Below, piece by piece: positions 1-8,743 of a stretch of 64,000 nt of DNA. The notes beneath the pieces are model-generated. The model did not search any database, was not told where the DNA came from, and saw only the letters and a program-made list of their open reading frames with translations. This DNA comes from Ruminococcus sp. (GTDB lineage: Bacteria; Bacillota; Clostridia; Oscillospirales; Ruminococcaceae): NCBI RefSeq assembly GCF_019423705.1, contig NZ_JAHZAX010000010.1:69200-133199 (forward strand). The letters are read 5' to 3'. Made by a program: the position numbers and the translations under genes. Within the stretch, counting starts at the first letter, position 1. Each line of letters begins with the position of its first letter.

Positions 1-570
1 GTTGCACTTGCAAAGAGAATGGAGAGAGCCGGCGCTGACGCTGTTATCGCAGAGGGCACAGAGTCGGGCGGACACATTGGCGAGAACACAACTATGTGCC
101 TTGTTCCTCAGGTCGTTGACGCTGTTGAGATACCTGTTATCGCAGCAGGCGGAATCGCTGACGGCAGAGGCATTGCGGCTTCATTTATGCTTGGTGCAGA
201 GGGCGTTCAGCTTGGAACACGTTTCCTTGCGGCTGAGGAATGTCAGATCAACCCTGTTTACAAAGAGCTCGTTGTAAAGGCAAAGGACACAGACAGCATC
301 GTTACAGGCAGATACACAGGTCACCCTTGCAGAAACGTTAAGACAAAGTTCTCAAAGAAGCTTGCAAGCGGCGAGGCTAACGGCACGATCACTCCGGAGG
401 AGTTTGAAGAGATCACACTTGGTTCGCTGAGAAAGGCTGTTCAGGACGGCAACCTTGACGAGGGTTCGTTCCTTTGCGGAGCTATCGCCGGAATGGTAAC
501 GAAGATCGAGCCTGCAAAGGATATGATCGACGAAATGTTTGCACAGGCTGAAAAGCTTTTGAGCAAGTAA
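1..570 (+). CDS. fabK: Enoyl-ACP reductase II FabK (5' end cut by window)
   Basis: C-terminal 189 residues of a flavin-dependent enoyl-ACP reductase, which performs the last reduction of the fatty acid elongation cycle. The frame is open from base 1 (VALAKRMERAGADAV), so the first roughly 120 residues lie outside the window. The phosphate/FMN-binding TIM-barrel motifs are clear: AEGTESGGHIGE, PVIAAGGIADGRG and GAEGVQLGTRF. The family also contains nitronate monooxygenases, but the following fabG/fabF/acc genes point to FabK. It is 55 bases upstream of fabG in the same direction. Confidence 0.93.
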   Translation, partial: VALAKRMERAGADAVIAEGTESGGHIGENTTMCLVPQVVDAVEIPVIAAGGIADGRGIAASFMLGAEGVQLGTRFLAAEECQINPVYKELVVKAKDTDSIVTGRYTGHPCRNVKTKFSKKLASGEANGTITPEEFEEITLGSLRKAVQDGNLDEGSFLCGAIAGMVTKIEPAKDMIDEMFAQAEKLLSK

Positions 571-625
571 CTATACAAATACAACGATCATAACAATTAT
601 AACGATTAAAACGGAGGAAAATAAA

Positions 626-1360
626 ATGGCAACAGCATTGATAACAGGTTCTGCAAGAGGCATTGGCGCAGCTATTGCGCTGAGACTTGCGAAGGACGGC
701 TTCAACATCGCTCTCAACGATATCTCTGAGGCAATGTTCGAGGACAACGATATTATGGAAAAGATCAAGGCAGAGGGCGTTGAGTGCGAAAAGTTCATCT
801 GCGACGTTTCAAACTATTCACAGGTGGAGGAGACTGTAAAGGCTGTCAAGGCTAGGTTCGGCTCTATCGACGTGCTGGTAAACAATGCAGGTATCACTCG
901 TGACGGCCTTATGGCTCGTATGAGCGAGGAACAGTACGATATGGTAGTTGCTGTAAATCAGAAGAGCGTATTCAATATGTCAAAGTTCGTTGGCAACGTT
1001 ATGATGAGACAGAAGTCCGGCAGGATAATAAACCTTGCTTCCGTGGCAGGTCTTTACGGCAACCCGGGACAGATGAACTATTCCGCAACAAAGGCTGCTA
1101 TCGTTGGTATGACAAAGACAGTTGCCAAGGAGCTTGGTTCAAGAGGTATCACTTGCAACGCTGTTGCCCCCGGATTTATCAAGACGCCAATGACAGACAA
1201 GCTCACAGACGCTCAGAAGCAGGCTATGATAAATCAGATCGCTATGAAGCGTTACGGCGAAGTTGATGAGATCGCAGGCGTGGTATCATTCCTTGCTTCA
1301 AAGGACGCAAGCTACGTTACAGGACAGGTCATCGAGATCAGCGGTGGTTTGATGATGTAG
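626..1360 (+). CDS. fabG: 3-oxoacyl-ACP reductase FabG
   Basis: Short-chain dehydrogenase of 244 residues that reduces beta-ketoacyl-ACP with NADPH in the cytosolic elongation cycle. Visible: the Rossmann motif TGSARGIG at residues 7-14, the NNAG motif near 86-89, and the catalytic set N111, S139, Y152, K156 (Y-x3-K). The start follows AAACGGAGGAAAATAAA with good spacing. It sits between fabK and fabF. The fabD gene often found at this position in Firmicutes clusters is absent here. Confidence 0.96.
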   Translation: MATALITGSARGIGAAIALRLAKDGFNIALNDISEAMFEDNDIMEKIKAEGVECEKFICDVSNYSQVEETVKAVKARFGSIDVLVNNAGITRDGLMARMSEEQYDMVVAVNQKSVFNMSKFVGNVMMRQKSGRIINLASVAGLYGNPGQMNYSATKAAIVGMTKTVAKELGSRGITCNAVAPGFIKTPMTDKLTDAQKQAMINQIAMKRYGEVDEIAGVVSFLASKDASYVTGQVIEISGGLMM

Positions 1361-1577
1361 CCACTCGCCGTGGCGGGCACTTTACGCCGTACATTACGGT
1401 GTGGGGGACGTTTGAGCCGCTGGGCAAGATAGTGCTGACCGAATGAAATTTGTCATTCGCCGTGTTCAAATAAAAATATGTAGGGGCGAACAGCGTTCGC
1501 CCGCTATCCACACAAGTCATATGCTAGGTATGCGCTGTGGAAATAATATCATTGTTAATAAATGAAGGAGTGTTTAA
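1361..1577. other. fabG-fabF intergenic region with dispersed repeat
   Basis: 217 non-coding bases inside an otherwise tight operon. Short inverted repeats are present (GAATGA/TCATTC near 1441-1457), followed by a copy of the dispersed repeat at 1479-1503. A GGAG Shine-Dalgarno is at the 3' end. I see no convincing terminator, so read-through from fabG to fabF is plausible. Confidence 0.6.
1479..1503 (+). repeat. Dispersed imperfect palindrome, copy 1
   Basis: Core GGGCGAACAGCGTTCGCCC preceded by TGTAG. Near-identical copies occur at 11462-11487 and 25617-25641, a degenerate inverted copy at 18201-18225 and a diverged copy at 55201-55252. Each copy lies between genes and can fold into a hairpin. 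Confidence 0.85.
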
Positions 1578-2810
1578 ATGAGACGAGTTGTAATAACAGG
1601 TATGGGTACAGTAAATCCTCTCGGAAAGAGCGTTGAGGAATTTTGGGAGAACATCAAGGCTAACAAGAACGGCCTTTCTTATGTAGATCAGTTCGATACT
1701 GAGAACTTTCCTGTTAAGATAGTTGGCGCAGTTAAGGATTTTGACTGCACACAGTATATAGACAAGAAGGAAGCAAAGAGAATGGACAGGTTCACACAGT
1801 TCGCTGTGTGCGCTTCTAAGCAGGCCATTGAAATGGCTGGCTCTGACTTCAAGGATGTTGACCCTTTCAAGGCAGGCGTTATAATCGGCGTTGGTATCGG
1901 CGGACTTAATATGACTGAGAAGGAAGTAACAAAGTTCAACGAGAAGCCTGACAAGGTATCCGTTTTCTTTATCCCTATGATGATCGGCAATATGGCTGCC
2001 GGAACTGTTGCGATGCAGACAGGCTTTAAGGGCGATAACTACTGCACAACAACGGCTTGCGCTTCTGCGACACACGCTATCGGCGAAGCTTTCAGAAAGA
2101 TCAAGGACGGATATCTTGACGTTTGTCTCTGCGGCGGTGCGGAAGCTTGTATCTCACACTTTGCACTCAGCGGCTTCAACAATATGAAGGCTCTTTCAAA
2201 GGCAACTGAGCTTGACAAGGCTTCAACTCCTTTCGACCTCAACAGACAGGGCTTTGTTCTCGGCGAGGGCGCTGGCATACTTTGCCTTGAGGAATATGAG
2301 CACGCAAAGGCAAGAGGCGCAAACATCATCGCTGAAGTAGCAGGCTACGGCGCAACAGGAGACGCTTATCATATGACAAGCCCTTCACCAACAGGCGAGG
2401 CTGCTGCACACGCTATGAAGTATGCTTATGAAGAAGCTGGTCTCAAGCCAGAGCAGGTAAATTACATCAACGCTCACGGCACTTCAACAGGCCTTAACGA
2501 CAAGTATGAGACAACTGCTGTCAAGATCGCTCTTGGCGAAGAGGCTGCAAGAAAGACTGTTATCAACTCAACAAAGTCGATGATCGGACACCTTCTTGGT
2601 GCGGCAGGCGGCGTTGAGGCTATCGTTACAGCCCTTTCGGTAAAGAACGACTTTGTACACAAGACAATAAACTTCACCACCCCAGACCCAGAGTGCGACC
2701 TTGATTACTGCGTTGAGGGCAACAGAGAAATGCCTGTTTACGCTGCGCTTTCAAACTCTCTCGGCTTCGGCGGACACAATGCTACTATCTGCATAAAGAA
2801 GTGCGACTGA
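1578..2810 (+). CDS. fabF: 3-oxoacyl-ACP synthase II FabF
   Basis: Beta-ketoacyl-ACP synthase of 410 residues that condenses malonyl-ACP with acyl-ACP. The thiolase-fold Cys-His-His triad is visible: C161 in TTACASATHAIGEA, His in NAHGTSTGLND, and His in KSMIGHLLGAAGG. The N-terminus RRVVITGMGTVNPLG is the usual family start. The start follows AATGAAGGAGTGTTTAA. It ends 15 bases before accB, so the two are co-transcribed. Confidence 0.97.
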   Translation: MRRVVITGMGTVNPLGKSVEEFWENIKANKNGLSYVDQFDTENFPVKIVGAVKDFDCTQYIDKKEAKRMDRFTQFAVCASKQAIEMAGSDFKDVDPFKAGVIIGVGIGGLNMTEKEVTKFNEKPDKVSVFFIPMMIGNMAAGTVAMQTGFKGDNYCTTTACASATHAIGEAFRKIKDGYLDVCLCGGAEACISHFALSGFNNMKALSKATELDKASTPFDLNRQGFVLGEGAGILCLEEYEHAKARGANIIAEVAGYGATGDAYHMTSPSPTGEAAAHAMKYAYEEAGLKPEQVNYINAHGTSTGLNDKYETTAVKIALGEEAARKTVINSTKSMIGHLLGAAGGVEAIVTALSVKNDFVHKTINFTTPDPECDLDYCVEGNREMPVYAALSNSLGFGGHNATICIKKCD

Positions 2811-2825
2811 TAAGGAGAAACTGAT

Positions 2826-3302
2826 ATGAGCGAAAAGATTTACGGTCAGTTTGACCTTGAAACAATAGAAAAGCTTGCCGATATCGTCAAGAACAAAGAT
2901 CTCGGCGAGATAACCATAGCTGACGGAGATAAGGTCATCACGGTCAAGAGCAAAAAGTGCCCGCCTCCTGCGCCTATGGGTATGCCTGTTCCAATGGCAA
3001 TGGGCGGCGCACCTGCTCCGCAGGCTTCCGCTCCTGAGGCTGCGGCTGTTTCAGCTCCGGCGGCAAGCGGAAAGGCTGTAAAAGCGCCTATCGTGGGAAC
3101 ATTCTACGCTGCGCCATCACCTGACTCAAAGCCGTTCGTAAGCGTTGGCGACAAGGTGAAGAAGGGCGACACTATCTTCATCATCGAGTCGATGAAGGTT
3201 ATGAGCGAAGTTCAGAGCGAATTTGACGGCGTGGTAAGAGAGATATGCGTAAACAGCGGCGACGCTGTTGAGTTCGATCAGACCATAATGATACTTGATT
3301 AA
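2826..3302 (+). CDS. accB: Biotin carboxyl carrier protein of acetyl-CoA carboxylase
   Basis: 158-residue AccB that carries the carboxy-biotin between AccC and the AccAD carboxyltransferase. There is an N-terminal helical segment, a flexible Ala/Pro/Met-rich linker (about residues 45-85) and a C-terminal biotinyl/lipoyl domain. The biotinylated lysine is K124 in ESMKVMSEV. The birA gene at 30.1-31.1 kb would attach the biotin. RBS AAGGAGAAACTGAT. It lies between fabF and fabZ. Confidence 0.97.
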   Translation: MSEKIYGQFDLETIEKLADIVKNKDLGEITIADGDKVITVKSKKCPPPAPMGMPVPMAMGGAPAPQASAPEAAAVSAPAASGKAVKAPIVGTFYAAPSPDSKPFVSVGDKVKKGDTIFIIESMKVMSEVQSEFDGVVREICVNSGDAVEFDQTIMILD

Positions 3303-3335
3303 TAGTTAGATTGATATTGATTTGGAGGAAAGACA

Positions 3336-3767
3336 ATGGCAGTTGTTTTGAATAAAGAGCAGATAATGGAAATTATCCCTCACCGTGACCCCTTTCTGCT
3401 TATCGACGAGGTAAACGAGCTTGAAGTCGGCAAGCGTGTAAAGGCGACAAAGTACATAAAGGCTGAGGACTTTTGGTTCAAGGGACATTTCCCGAACTAT
3501 CCTGTAACACCGGGCGTGCTTATGGTCGAGATGTGTGCGCAGGCCGGCGCTGTGGCGCTGCTTTCGCTGCCTGAGAACAAGGGCAAGATCGGTCTCTTCG
3601 GCGGAATAAACAACTGCAAGTTCCGTCAGCAGGTAGTGCCGGGGGACAAGCTTGACATCGAGGTGGAGATCATCAAGGTGAAAGGTCCTATCGGCGTTGG
3701 AAAGGCTCTTGCTTCTGTAAACGGCAAGAAGGCTGTTTCGGCTGAGATAACTTTTGCTATCAAGTAA
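3336..3767 (+). CDS. fabZ: 3-hydroxyacyl-ACP dehydratase FabZ
   Basis: 143-residue hot-dog fold dehydratase giving trans-2-enoyl-ACP, the substrate of FabK. Catalytic His51 in GHFPNYPVTPG and Glu65 in VLMVEMCAQAGA are present, with the N-terminal IIPHRDPFLLID motif. The length is normal. RBS TTTGGAGGAAAGACA. It is in the same operon as accB (33-base gap). Confidence 0.97.
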   Translation: MAVVLNKEQIMEIIPHRDPFLLIDEVNELEVGKRVKATKYIKAEDFWFKGHFPNYPVTPGVLMVEMCAQAGAVALLSLPENKGKIGLFGGINNCKFRQQVVPGDKLDIEVEIIKVKGPIGVGKALASVNGKKAVSAEITFAIK

Positions 3768-3832
3768 TAAAGTGATTTAGCGATTTAGTGATTTAATAAG
3801 TTCGGATATGCGGTAAGCAGGGGGTAGTGCTT

Positions 3833-4399
3833 GTGGCAAAGTTTGAGCGTTCAAAAACACCGCTGTATATATCAGCAGCATTTGTTTTCATCGGTATCAT
3901 TGGTCATACCATCGGAGCTGTGAATTATGTGTCAGAGCTGGCAAGATCTTATGAGGATAAGTCATTTTCAAATTTGGCGGAAAAGTTCATCGCCGAGTGG
4001 TTTGGCCGCTGGGTATGGTCTGCTTTTGATGATCTTTTGTGGATAATTCCCACCGCTGCTGTTCTTTACCAGTTGGTGTGGCTGCTGACCTATCTGATAA
4101 AAAGAGTGATAAACAAAAGATATGCTGAGTCTTTGCAGAGCTATAAACAAAGAAAAATAAGCTTTGTGCTGTTTCTGATCTCATTTGCTCCCATAGTGCT
4201 GATATTTCTTTACAGCTTGTACAGTATGTTTGCAGGATATAAAGAAGGACCTGTTATGGGCGAATGTTCAATGTATTACGGGACGGAAGCTTTTTTTAGG
4301 GCTATGTTCTGGACTTGCCTTATGTTTACCATTCTGCCTGTTCTGCCGTTTATGCTCATATGGCAGATAGTTTATCTAGTCCGAAAGTTCCGAAAATAA
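3833..4399 (+). CDS. Four-helix membrane protein of unknown function in the fatty acid operon
   Basis: I do not recognise this 188-residue protein. Four hydrophobic segments are predicted near residues 10-30, 65-88, 107-132 and 155-183. A charged region (RKFRK) ends the protein. The GTG at 3833 is preferred over a GTG at 3827 because the GGGGG Shine-Dalgarno at 3820-3824 would be too close to the earlier one. It sits between fabZ and accC, where such a gene is not usual, and lacks motifs of known lipid enzymes. Confidence 0.7.
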   Translation: MAKFERSKTPLYISAAFVFIGIIGHTIGAVNYVSELARSYEDKSFSNLAEKFIAEWFGRWVWSAFDDLLWIIPTAAVLYQLVWLLTYLIKRVINKRYAESLQSYKQRKISFVLFLISFAPIVLIFLYSLYSMFAGYKEGPVMGECSMYYGTEAFFRAMFWTCLMFTILPVLPFMLIWQIVYLVRKFRK

Positions 4400-4425
4400 T
4401 TAAATAATTATTAGTGAGGCATAAT

Positions 4426-5796
4426 ATGTTCAAAAAAGTATTGATTGCGAACAGAGGCGAGATCGCTGTCCGCATTATAAGAGCCTGCCGAGAGCTTGGC
4501 ATACATACTGTTGCGGTTTATTCCACCGCCGACAGGAACGCTCTCCACGCTCAGATAGCAGACGAGGCCGTCTGCATAGGTCCTGCGCCTAGCAAGGACA
4601 GCTATCTCAATGTCAGAGCGATCATCTCTGCCTGTGAGATAACAGGTGCGGACGCTATCCACCCCGGCTTTGGCTTTTTGTCGGAAAATCCGTCCTTTGC
4701 GAGAATGTGCGAAAAGTGCGGCATTACTTTCATAGGTCCGAGAGCGGAATCTATCGAAATGCTGGGCGATAAAGCGCAGGCAAAGGAAACAATGAAAGAA
4801 GCAGGCGTGCCTGTTATAATGGGCTCTGACGGTGCGATCTCAAATATCCACGCAGCGCATACCCTTGCAAGAGACTTGGGTTATCCTGTTATGGTAAAGG
4901 CTTCCGCAGGCGGCGGAGGACGTGGCATAAGGATAGTACATTCAGACGACGAGCTTGAAGCGCAGATGACCGCCGCAAAGCAGGAAGCGCTTGCCTGCTT
5001 CGGCAATGACGAGATATACATAGAGAAGTTTATCCAAGACCCTAAGCATATCGAGATACAGATACTTGCGGATAATTACGGCGACGTTATTTATCTTGGC
5101 GAGCGTGACTGCTCGATGCAGAGACGTAATCAGAAAGTCCTCGAAGAAGCCCCTTCCCCTGCAAGCTTTATGAATGAAGAGCTTCGTGCAAAAATGGGTA
5201 AAGCCGCTTGTACAGCCGCTAAGGTCTGCGGTTATAGAAATGCTGGCACTATCGAGTTCCTTGTGGATAAGAACGGCGAATTCTATTTTATGGAAATGAA
5301 CACCCGTATACAGGTGGAGCACCCTATAACTGAGGCTGTAACAGGTGTCGACCTTGTTAAGCAGCAGCTTCTTATCGCTTCTGGGGAGAGACTTTCTATC
5401 AAGCAGGAAGATATCAAGCTGACAGGCCACGCTATCGAGTGCCGTATAAATGCGGAAAATCCGCTGCTCGATTTCAGACCTTCACCTGGCAAGATCAAGT
5501 CGCTGTTTATCCCAGGCGGCCCGGGAATAAGAGTTGACACGGCTGTTTATCAGGGCTATGAGATCCCGCCTTATTATGATTCGATGATAGGCAAGCTTAT
5601 CGTTCACGGCAAGAACAGGGAAGAGGCTGTGGCGAAAATGACTTGGGCGCTGTCGGAATTTATCGTTGACGGCGTTTCGACGAATGTTGATTTCCAGCTC
5701 AAGCTTATAAGACGTCCCGAGTTTCTCGAGGGCAATTATGATAACGGTTTTCTTAACCGTACTGACATTTTAGCGGACGAGAGGAGTAAGGAATAA
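4426..5796 (+). CDS. accC: Biotin carboxylase AccC
   Basis: 456-residue ATP-grasp enzyme that carboxylates biotin on AccB. MFKKVLIANRGEIAVRIIRA is the family N-terminus, so the ATG at 4426 is chosen over an in-frame GTG at 4414; TGAGG upstream fits. Visible: the glycine-rich ATP lid KASAGGGGRGIRIV, the catalytic motif EMNTRIQVEHPITEAVTGVD, and the C-terminal biotin carboxylase domain. Its TAA overlaps the ATG of accD by one base (TAATG), indicating translational coupling. Confidence 0.97.
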   Translation: MFKKVLIANRGEIAVRIIRACRELGIHTVAVYSTADRNALHAQIADEAVCIGPAPSKDSYLNVRAIISACEITGADAIHPGFGFLSENPSFARMCEKCGITFIGPRAESIEMLGDKAQAKETMKEAGVPVIMGSDGAISNIHAAHTLARDLGYPVMVKASAGGGGRGIRIVHSDDELEAQMTAAKQEALACFGNDEIYIEKFIQDPKHIEIQILADNYGDVIYLGERDCSMQRRNQKVLEEAPSPASFMNEELRAKMGKAACTAAKVCGYRNAGTIEFLVDKNGEFYFMEMNTRIQVEHPITEAVTGVDLVKQQLLIASGERLSIKQEDIKLTGHAIECRINAENPLLDFRPSPGKIKSLFIPGGPGIRVDTAVYQGYEIPPYYDSMIGKLIVHGKNREEAVAKMTWALSEFIVDGVSTNVDFQLKLIRRPEFLEGNYDNGFLNRTDILADERSKE

Positions 5797-6677
5797 TGCT
5801 TGAAGACCTGTTTTCAGTCGTTAAAGTAAGATTCAACGGCGACAAGGCCGAGGACGACAAGAAAAAGACCGATATCCCTAAGGGCTTGCTTTTCAAGTGT
5901 CCGAGGTGCAGAAATGTCACATTTATGGAAGAGTTCCAAGCAAACGGAAAGGTTTGCCCGCATTGTAATTATCATTCAAGACTGACCGCAAGAGAGCGTC
6001 TTGACATTACTATCGACAAGGGAAGCTTTGAGGAATTCGACAAGGATATGATATCAAAGAACCCTATCGACTTCCCCGATTATGAGGCAAAGCAGGAGGC
6101 CCTCAGAGAAAAGACAGGGCTAAAAGACGCTGTGCTCACGGGTAAGGCGACTATCAGAGGCGAGAAGATAGTTATAATCGTTATGGATTCAAACTATATG
6201 ATGGCTTCGATGGGAAGCGTTGTGGGCGAGAAGATAACGAGAGCTATAGAGTACGCAACGGCGAACAAGCTGCCTGTTATCGCATTCACGGCTTCGGGCG
6301 GAGCGAGAATGCAGGAGGGAATAGTTTCCCTTATGCAGATGGCAAAGACCAGCGGAGCTGTTGCAATGCACAATCAGGCCGGACTGCTTTACATTGCGGT
6401 TATGACCGACCCCACAACGGGCGGCGTGACGGCTTCATTTGCGTCATTGGGCGATATCATAATCGCTGAGCCGAAGGTGCTTATCGGCTTTGCAGGCAGA
6501 CGTGTTATCGAAGGCACGATCAAGCAGAAGCTGCCCGACGATTTCCAGTCCGCCGAGTTTATGCTTGAAAACGGCTTTGTTGATATGATCGTGGAGAGAA
6601 AGAAAATGAGAAGAGTGCTTGCGCATATCCTCAAGCTCCACAAGCCTGTTGTTAAGGAGGTGTCCGAAAATGGGTGA
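5796..6677 (+). CDS. accD: Acetyl-CoA carboxylase carboxyltransferase subunit beta
   Basis: 293-residue beta subunit that with AccA transfers CO2 from carboxybiotin to acetyl-CoA. The N-terminal zinc ribbon has C35, C38, C54 and C57. The crotonase-like core shows FTASGGARMQEG and DPTTGGVTASFASLGD. The gene overlaps accC by one base and accA by eight bases, as expected for subunits made in equal amounts. Confidence 0.97.
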   Translation: MLEDLFSVVKVRFNGDKAEDDKKKTDIPKGLLFKCPRCRNVTFMEEFQANGKVCPHCNYHSRLTARERLDITIDKGSFEEFDKDMISKNPIDFPDYEAKQEALREKTGLKDAVLTGKATIRGEKIVIIVMDSNYMMASMGSVVGEKITRAIEYATANKLPVIAFTASGGARMQEGIVSLMQMAKTSGAVAMHNQAGLLYIAVMTDPTTGGVTASFASLGDIIIAEPKVLIGFAGRRVIEGTIKQKLPDDFQSAEFMLENGFVDMIVERKKMRRVLAHILKLHKPVVKEVSENG

Positions 6678-7488
6678 GCTGACAGCTTGTCAGAGACTTG
6701 ATATAATCCGCCACAAGGGCAGACCAACGGCGCTTGATTATATCCCTCTTATATTTGACGACTTCTTTGAAATGCACGGCGACAGACTTTACGGCGACGA
6801 CGGCGCTATTATGGGTGGTATCGCTTATTTCAAGGGCATACCTGTTACTGTTATCGCAGAGGTAAAGGGCAGAGATCTTGCGGAAAATCAGAAGTGCAAT
6901 TTCGGTATGCCGCACCCAGAGGGTTACAGAAAGGCGCTTAGGCTTGCAAGACAGGCTGAGAAGTTCCACAGACCTGTTATATGCCTTGTTGACACGGCAG
7001 GTGCGTTCTGCGGCGTTGAGGCTGAAAAGCGTGGACAGGGCGAGGCTATCGCTAAGAACATAATGGAATTTATGACCCTCAAGACCCCTGTTATCTCTAT
7101 CATACTGGGAGAGGGCGGCTCGGGCGGAGCGCTGGCGCTTGCGGTATGCGACGAGCTTGCTATGCTTGAAAATGCAATATACTCGGTAATATCGCCGAGA
7201 GGTTTTGCAAGCATTTTGTGGAAGGATTCCACGAGAGAGCGTGAGGCCTGCGACATTATGAAGATAACGGCGGAGGATCTTACACGCCTTAAAGTCTGCG
7301 ATCACATTATCGCAGAGGCAGACGGCGGCGCTCACAATGACCCACAGCTGACGGCGGAGAATATTTCCGATTATATTTCTGAAGCTTTGGAAAGAAAATT
7401 GCAAAAAGGGCTTGACGAATTGCTTGCAGGGCGTTATAATAAGTTTAGGACTGTTGGCGAGTTCGAGGAGTATCCTCAGAACGGCTGA
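6670..7488 (+). CDS. accA: Acetyl-CoA carboxylase carboxyltransferase subunit alpha
   Basis: 272-residue alpha subunit. The open frame extends further upstream, but ATG 6670 is set by the near-perfect AAGGAGG at 6654-6660 and by the family start (LTACQRLDIIRHKGRPTALDYI). The oxyanion-hole motif GEGGSGGALALA and LVDTAGAFCG are present. Two stops in a row (TGA TAA) end it. Completes accBCDA in one locus. Confidence 0.97.
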   Translation: MGELTACQRLDIIRHKGRPTALDYIPLIFDDFFEMHGDRLYGDDGAIMGGIAYFKGIPVTVIAEVKGRDLAENQKCNFGMPHPEGYRKALRLARQAEKFHRPVICLVDTAGAFCGVEAEKRGQGEAIAKNIMEFMTLKTPVISIILGEGGSGGALALAVCDELAMLENAIYSVISPRGFASILWKDSTREREACDIMKITAEDLTRLKVCDHIIAEADGGAHNDPQLTAENISDYISEALERKLQKGLDELLAGRYNKFRTVGEFEEYPQNG

Positions 7489-7524
7489 TAAGCTTTTGCA
7501 AATGGCGCAGGTGCGCTGAAAAAA

Positions 7525-7638
7525 ATGAAAGACTATGATGATTATGCCGAGAGAATTGCCGTGATGAGCGGCGGCGGCTGTCATATATGCTGCGCTGAGC
7601 GGCGACCTAGTTTTTGTACAGAATGGAGGGTAAAGTAA
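7525..7638 (+). CDS. Possible 37-residue ORF overlapping the acpP start
   Basis: ATG at 7525 opens 37 codons that end in TAA at 7636-7638, overlapping the acpP ATG by one base. The peptide begins [18 protein letters not shown] and contains CHICC plus a further Cys. There is no good Shine-Dalgarno. It could be a coupling ORF, or chance. The frame is the same as that of accA, after its stops. Confidence 0.25.
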   Translation: MKDYDDYAERIAVMSGGGCHICCAERRPSFCTEWRVK

Positions 7639-7871
7639 TGGTATTTGATAAGATCAAGGACATTATCGTAGAGCAGCTTGACGTTGAGGAAGATGCAGTA
7701 ACTATGGAGGCTTCTATCACAGAGGACCTCGGCGCTGATTCTCTGGACGTAGTTGACCTTGTAATGAGCATTGAGGAGAGCTTTGATGTAGAGATCCCTG
7801 ATGAAGAGGTCGAGAACATCAAGACTGTTGGCGATATCGTTAAGTATATCGAGAACAAGGTAGAGGAATAA
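7638..7871 (+). CDS. acpP: Acyl carrier protein
   Basis: 77-residue acidic four-helix protein that carries growing acyl chains on phosphopantetheine. The attachment Ser is S35 in [10 protein letters not shown]. The start is ATG 7638 behind GGAGGGTAAAGTA; an ATG 24 bases upstream would put extra residues before the conserved [13 protein letters not shown]. It is the last gene of the cluster, followed by a terminator. Confidence 0.97.
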   Translation: MVFDKIKDIIVEQLDVEEDAVTMEASITEDLGADSLDVVDLVMSIEESFDVEIPDEEVENIKTVGDIVKYIENKVEE

Positions 7872-7895
7872 TTTTTATTTATCCTGATTATTAAA

Positions 7896-7922
7896 AGCTG
7901 TGCTTCGGCACGGCTTTTTTTA
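7896..7922 (+). terminator. Terminator of the fab/acc operon
   Basis: Stem AGCTGTGC with a TTCG tetraloop and GCACGGCT (8 pairs, one G-T), followed by seven T residues. Confidence 0.92.
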
Positions 7923-8007
7923 TTTCATTCACGGCATTTAGAGCAAGCTGCAAAAAAAATCTTGTTGTGAAATATGCACAAAAACGAGGTATATTTATTA
8001 AAGGGTA

Positions 8008-8036
8008 TAGACAAATGAAGCGGTGTGTGATATAAT
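8008..8036 (+). promoter_or_regulatory. Promoter of the Nudix gene
   Basis: -35 TAGACA (8008-8013), 17-base spacer, -10 TATAAT (8031-8036) with TG one base upstream (extended -10). Confidence 0.75.
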
Positions 8037-8086
8037 TATTACAATGAATGATTATGGGGCGAAATGCCTCGGAAAGGATAAAGTAA

Positions 8087-8491
8087 ATGCTGCACGAAAA
8101 ATCCTGTGGCGCTATTGTTTACCGAAAATATCACGGCAACACCGAGATACTGCTTATAAAGCATATCAACAGCGGTCATTGGTCTTTCCCGAAGGGGCAC
8201 GTTGAAGGCGACGAGACCGAGGAAGAAACTGCCAAGCGTGAGATAATGGAAGAGACGGGTATCGACGTGAATCTTGATACCACATTCCGTGAGATAGTGT
8301 CTTATTCCCCAAGAAAGGACACGCAGAAGATCGTGGTCTATTTTATCGGCAGGGCGAAAAACACCGACTACACTCCACAAGAAGAGGAGATCGCTGATAT
8401 CCGCTGGGTGGAGATCGGCAGAGCCGGCCAGGTGCTTTCCTATGAAAACGACCGCTGCATTGTAAACAAGGCGAAGAAATTTATCATCTGA
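8087..8491 (+). CDS. Nudix hydrolase
   Basis: 134-residue Nudix protein with a perfect Nudix box (G37-x5-E43-x7-R51-E52-x2-E55-E56-x-G58). The layout (short domain, SFPKGHVEGDETEEETAKRE) resembles Ap4A hydrolase / MutT-like members, which cleave nucleoside diphosphates linked to another moiety. The substrate cannot be read from sequence. The start lies behind GGAAAGGATAAAGTAA. Monocistronic between its own promoter and terminator. Confidence 0.9.
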   Translation: MLHEKSCGAIVYRKYHGNTEILLIKHINSGHWSFPKGHVEGDETEEETAKREIMEETGIDVNLDTTFREIVSYSPRKDTQKIVVYFIGRAKNTDYTPQEEEIADIRWVEIGRAGQVLSYENDRCIVNKAKKFII

Positions 8492-8517
8492 CAAGGGTGA
8501 AAAGCAAAAGCCTAAAG

Positions 8518-8573
8518 AGTTCCGTAAAATTGCTCTCAGATCTTATTGAAAGCGGTTTTAGGGAACTTTTTTA
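8518..8573 (+). terminator. Terminator after the Nudix gene
   Basis: Long imperfect hairpin: AGTTCCGTAAAATTGC pairs with GCGGTTTTAGGGAACT around a roughly 20-base loop, followed by TTTTTTA. Confidence 0.75.
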
Positions 8574-8743
8574 TTGGTCTGTTTGGTGCTTTGCACATTT
8601 TTGTGGGGCAAAGATTGGGCAGAATGTGCATATAAATTGTCAGGCAAATGATGTATAATATAGTAAAGAAGTGTTTATTACAAAAACAAACTTTAAAGGG
8701 CAGACAATAGGAAATTTATAGATCATTATGAGGAGGAGATAAT

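Noticed and set aside
6652..7584. 310-codon minus-strand open frame across accA
   Set aside because: It is antisense to a clear accA and acpP-proximal region, with no recognisable protein pattern or ribosome site.
8637..8659. Promoter TTGTCA ... TATAAT before the lipoprotein at 8744
   Set aside because: The boxes are only 11 bases apart, too close for a sigma-A promoter.
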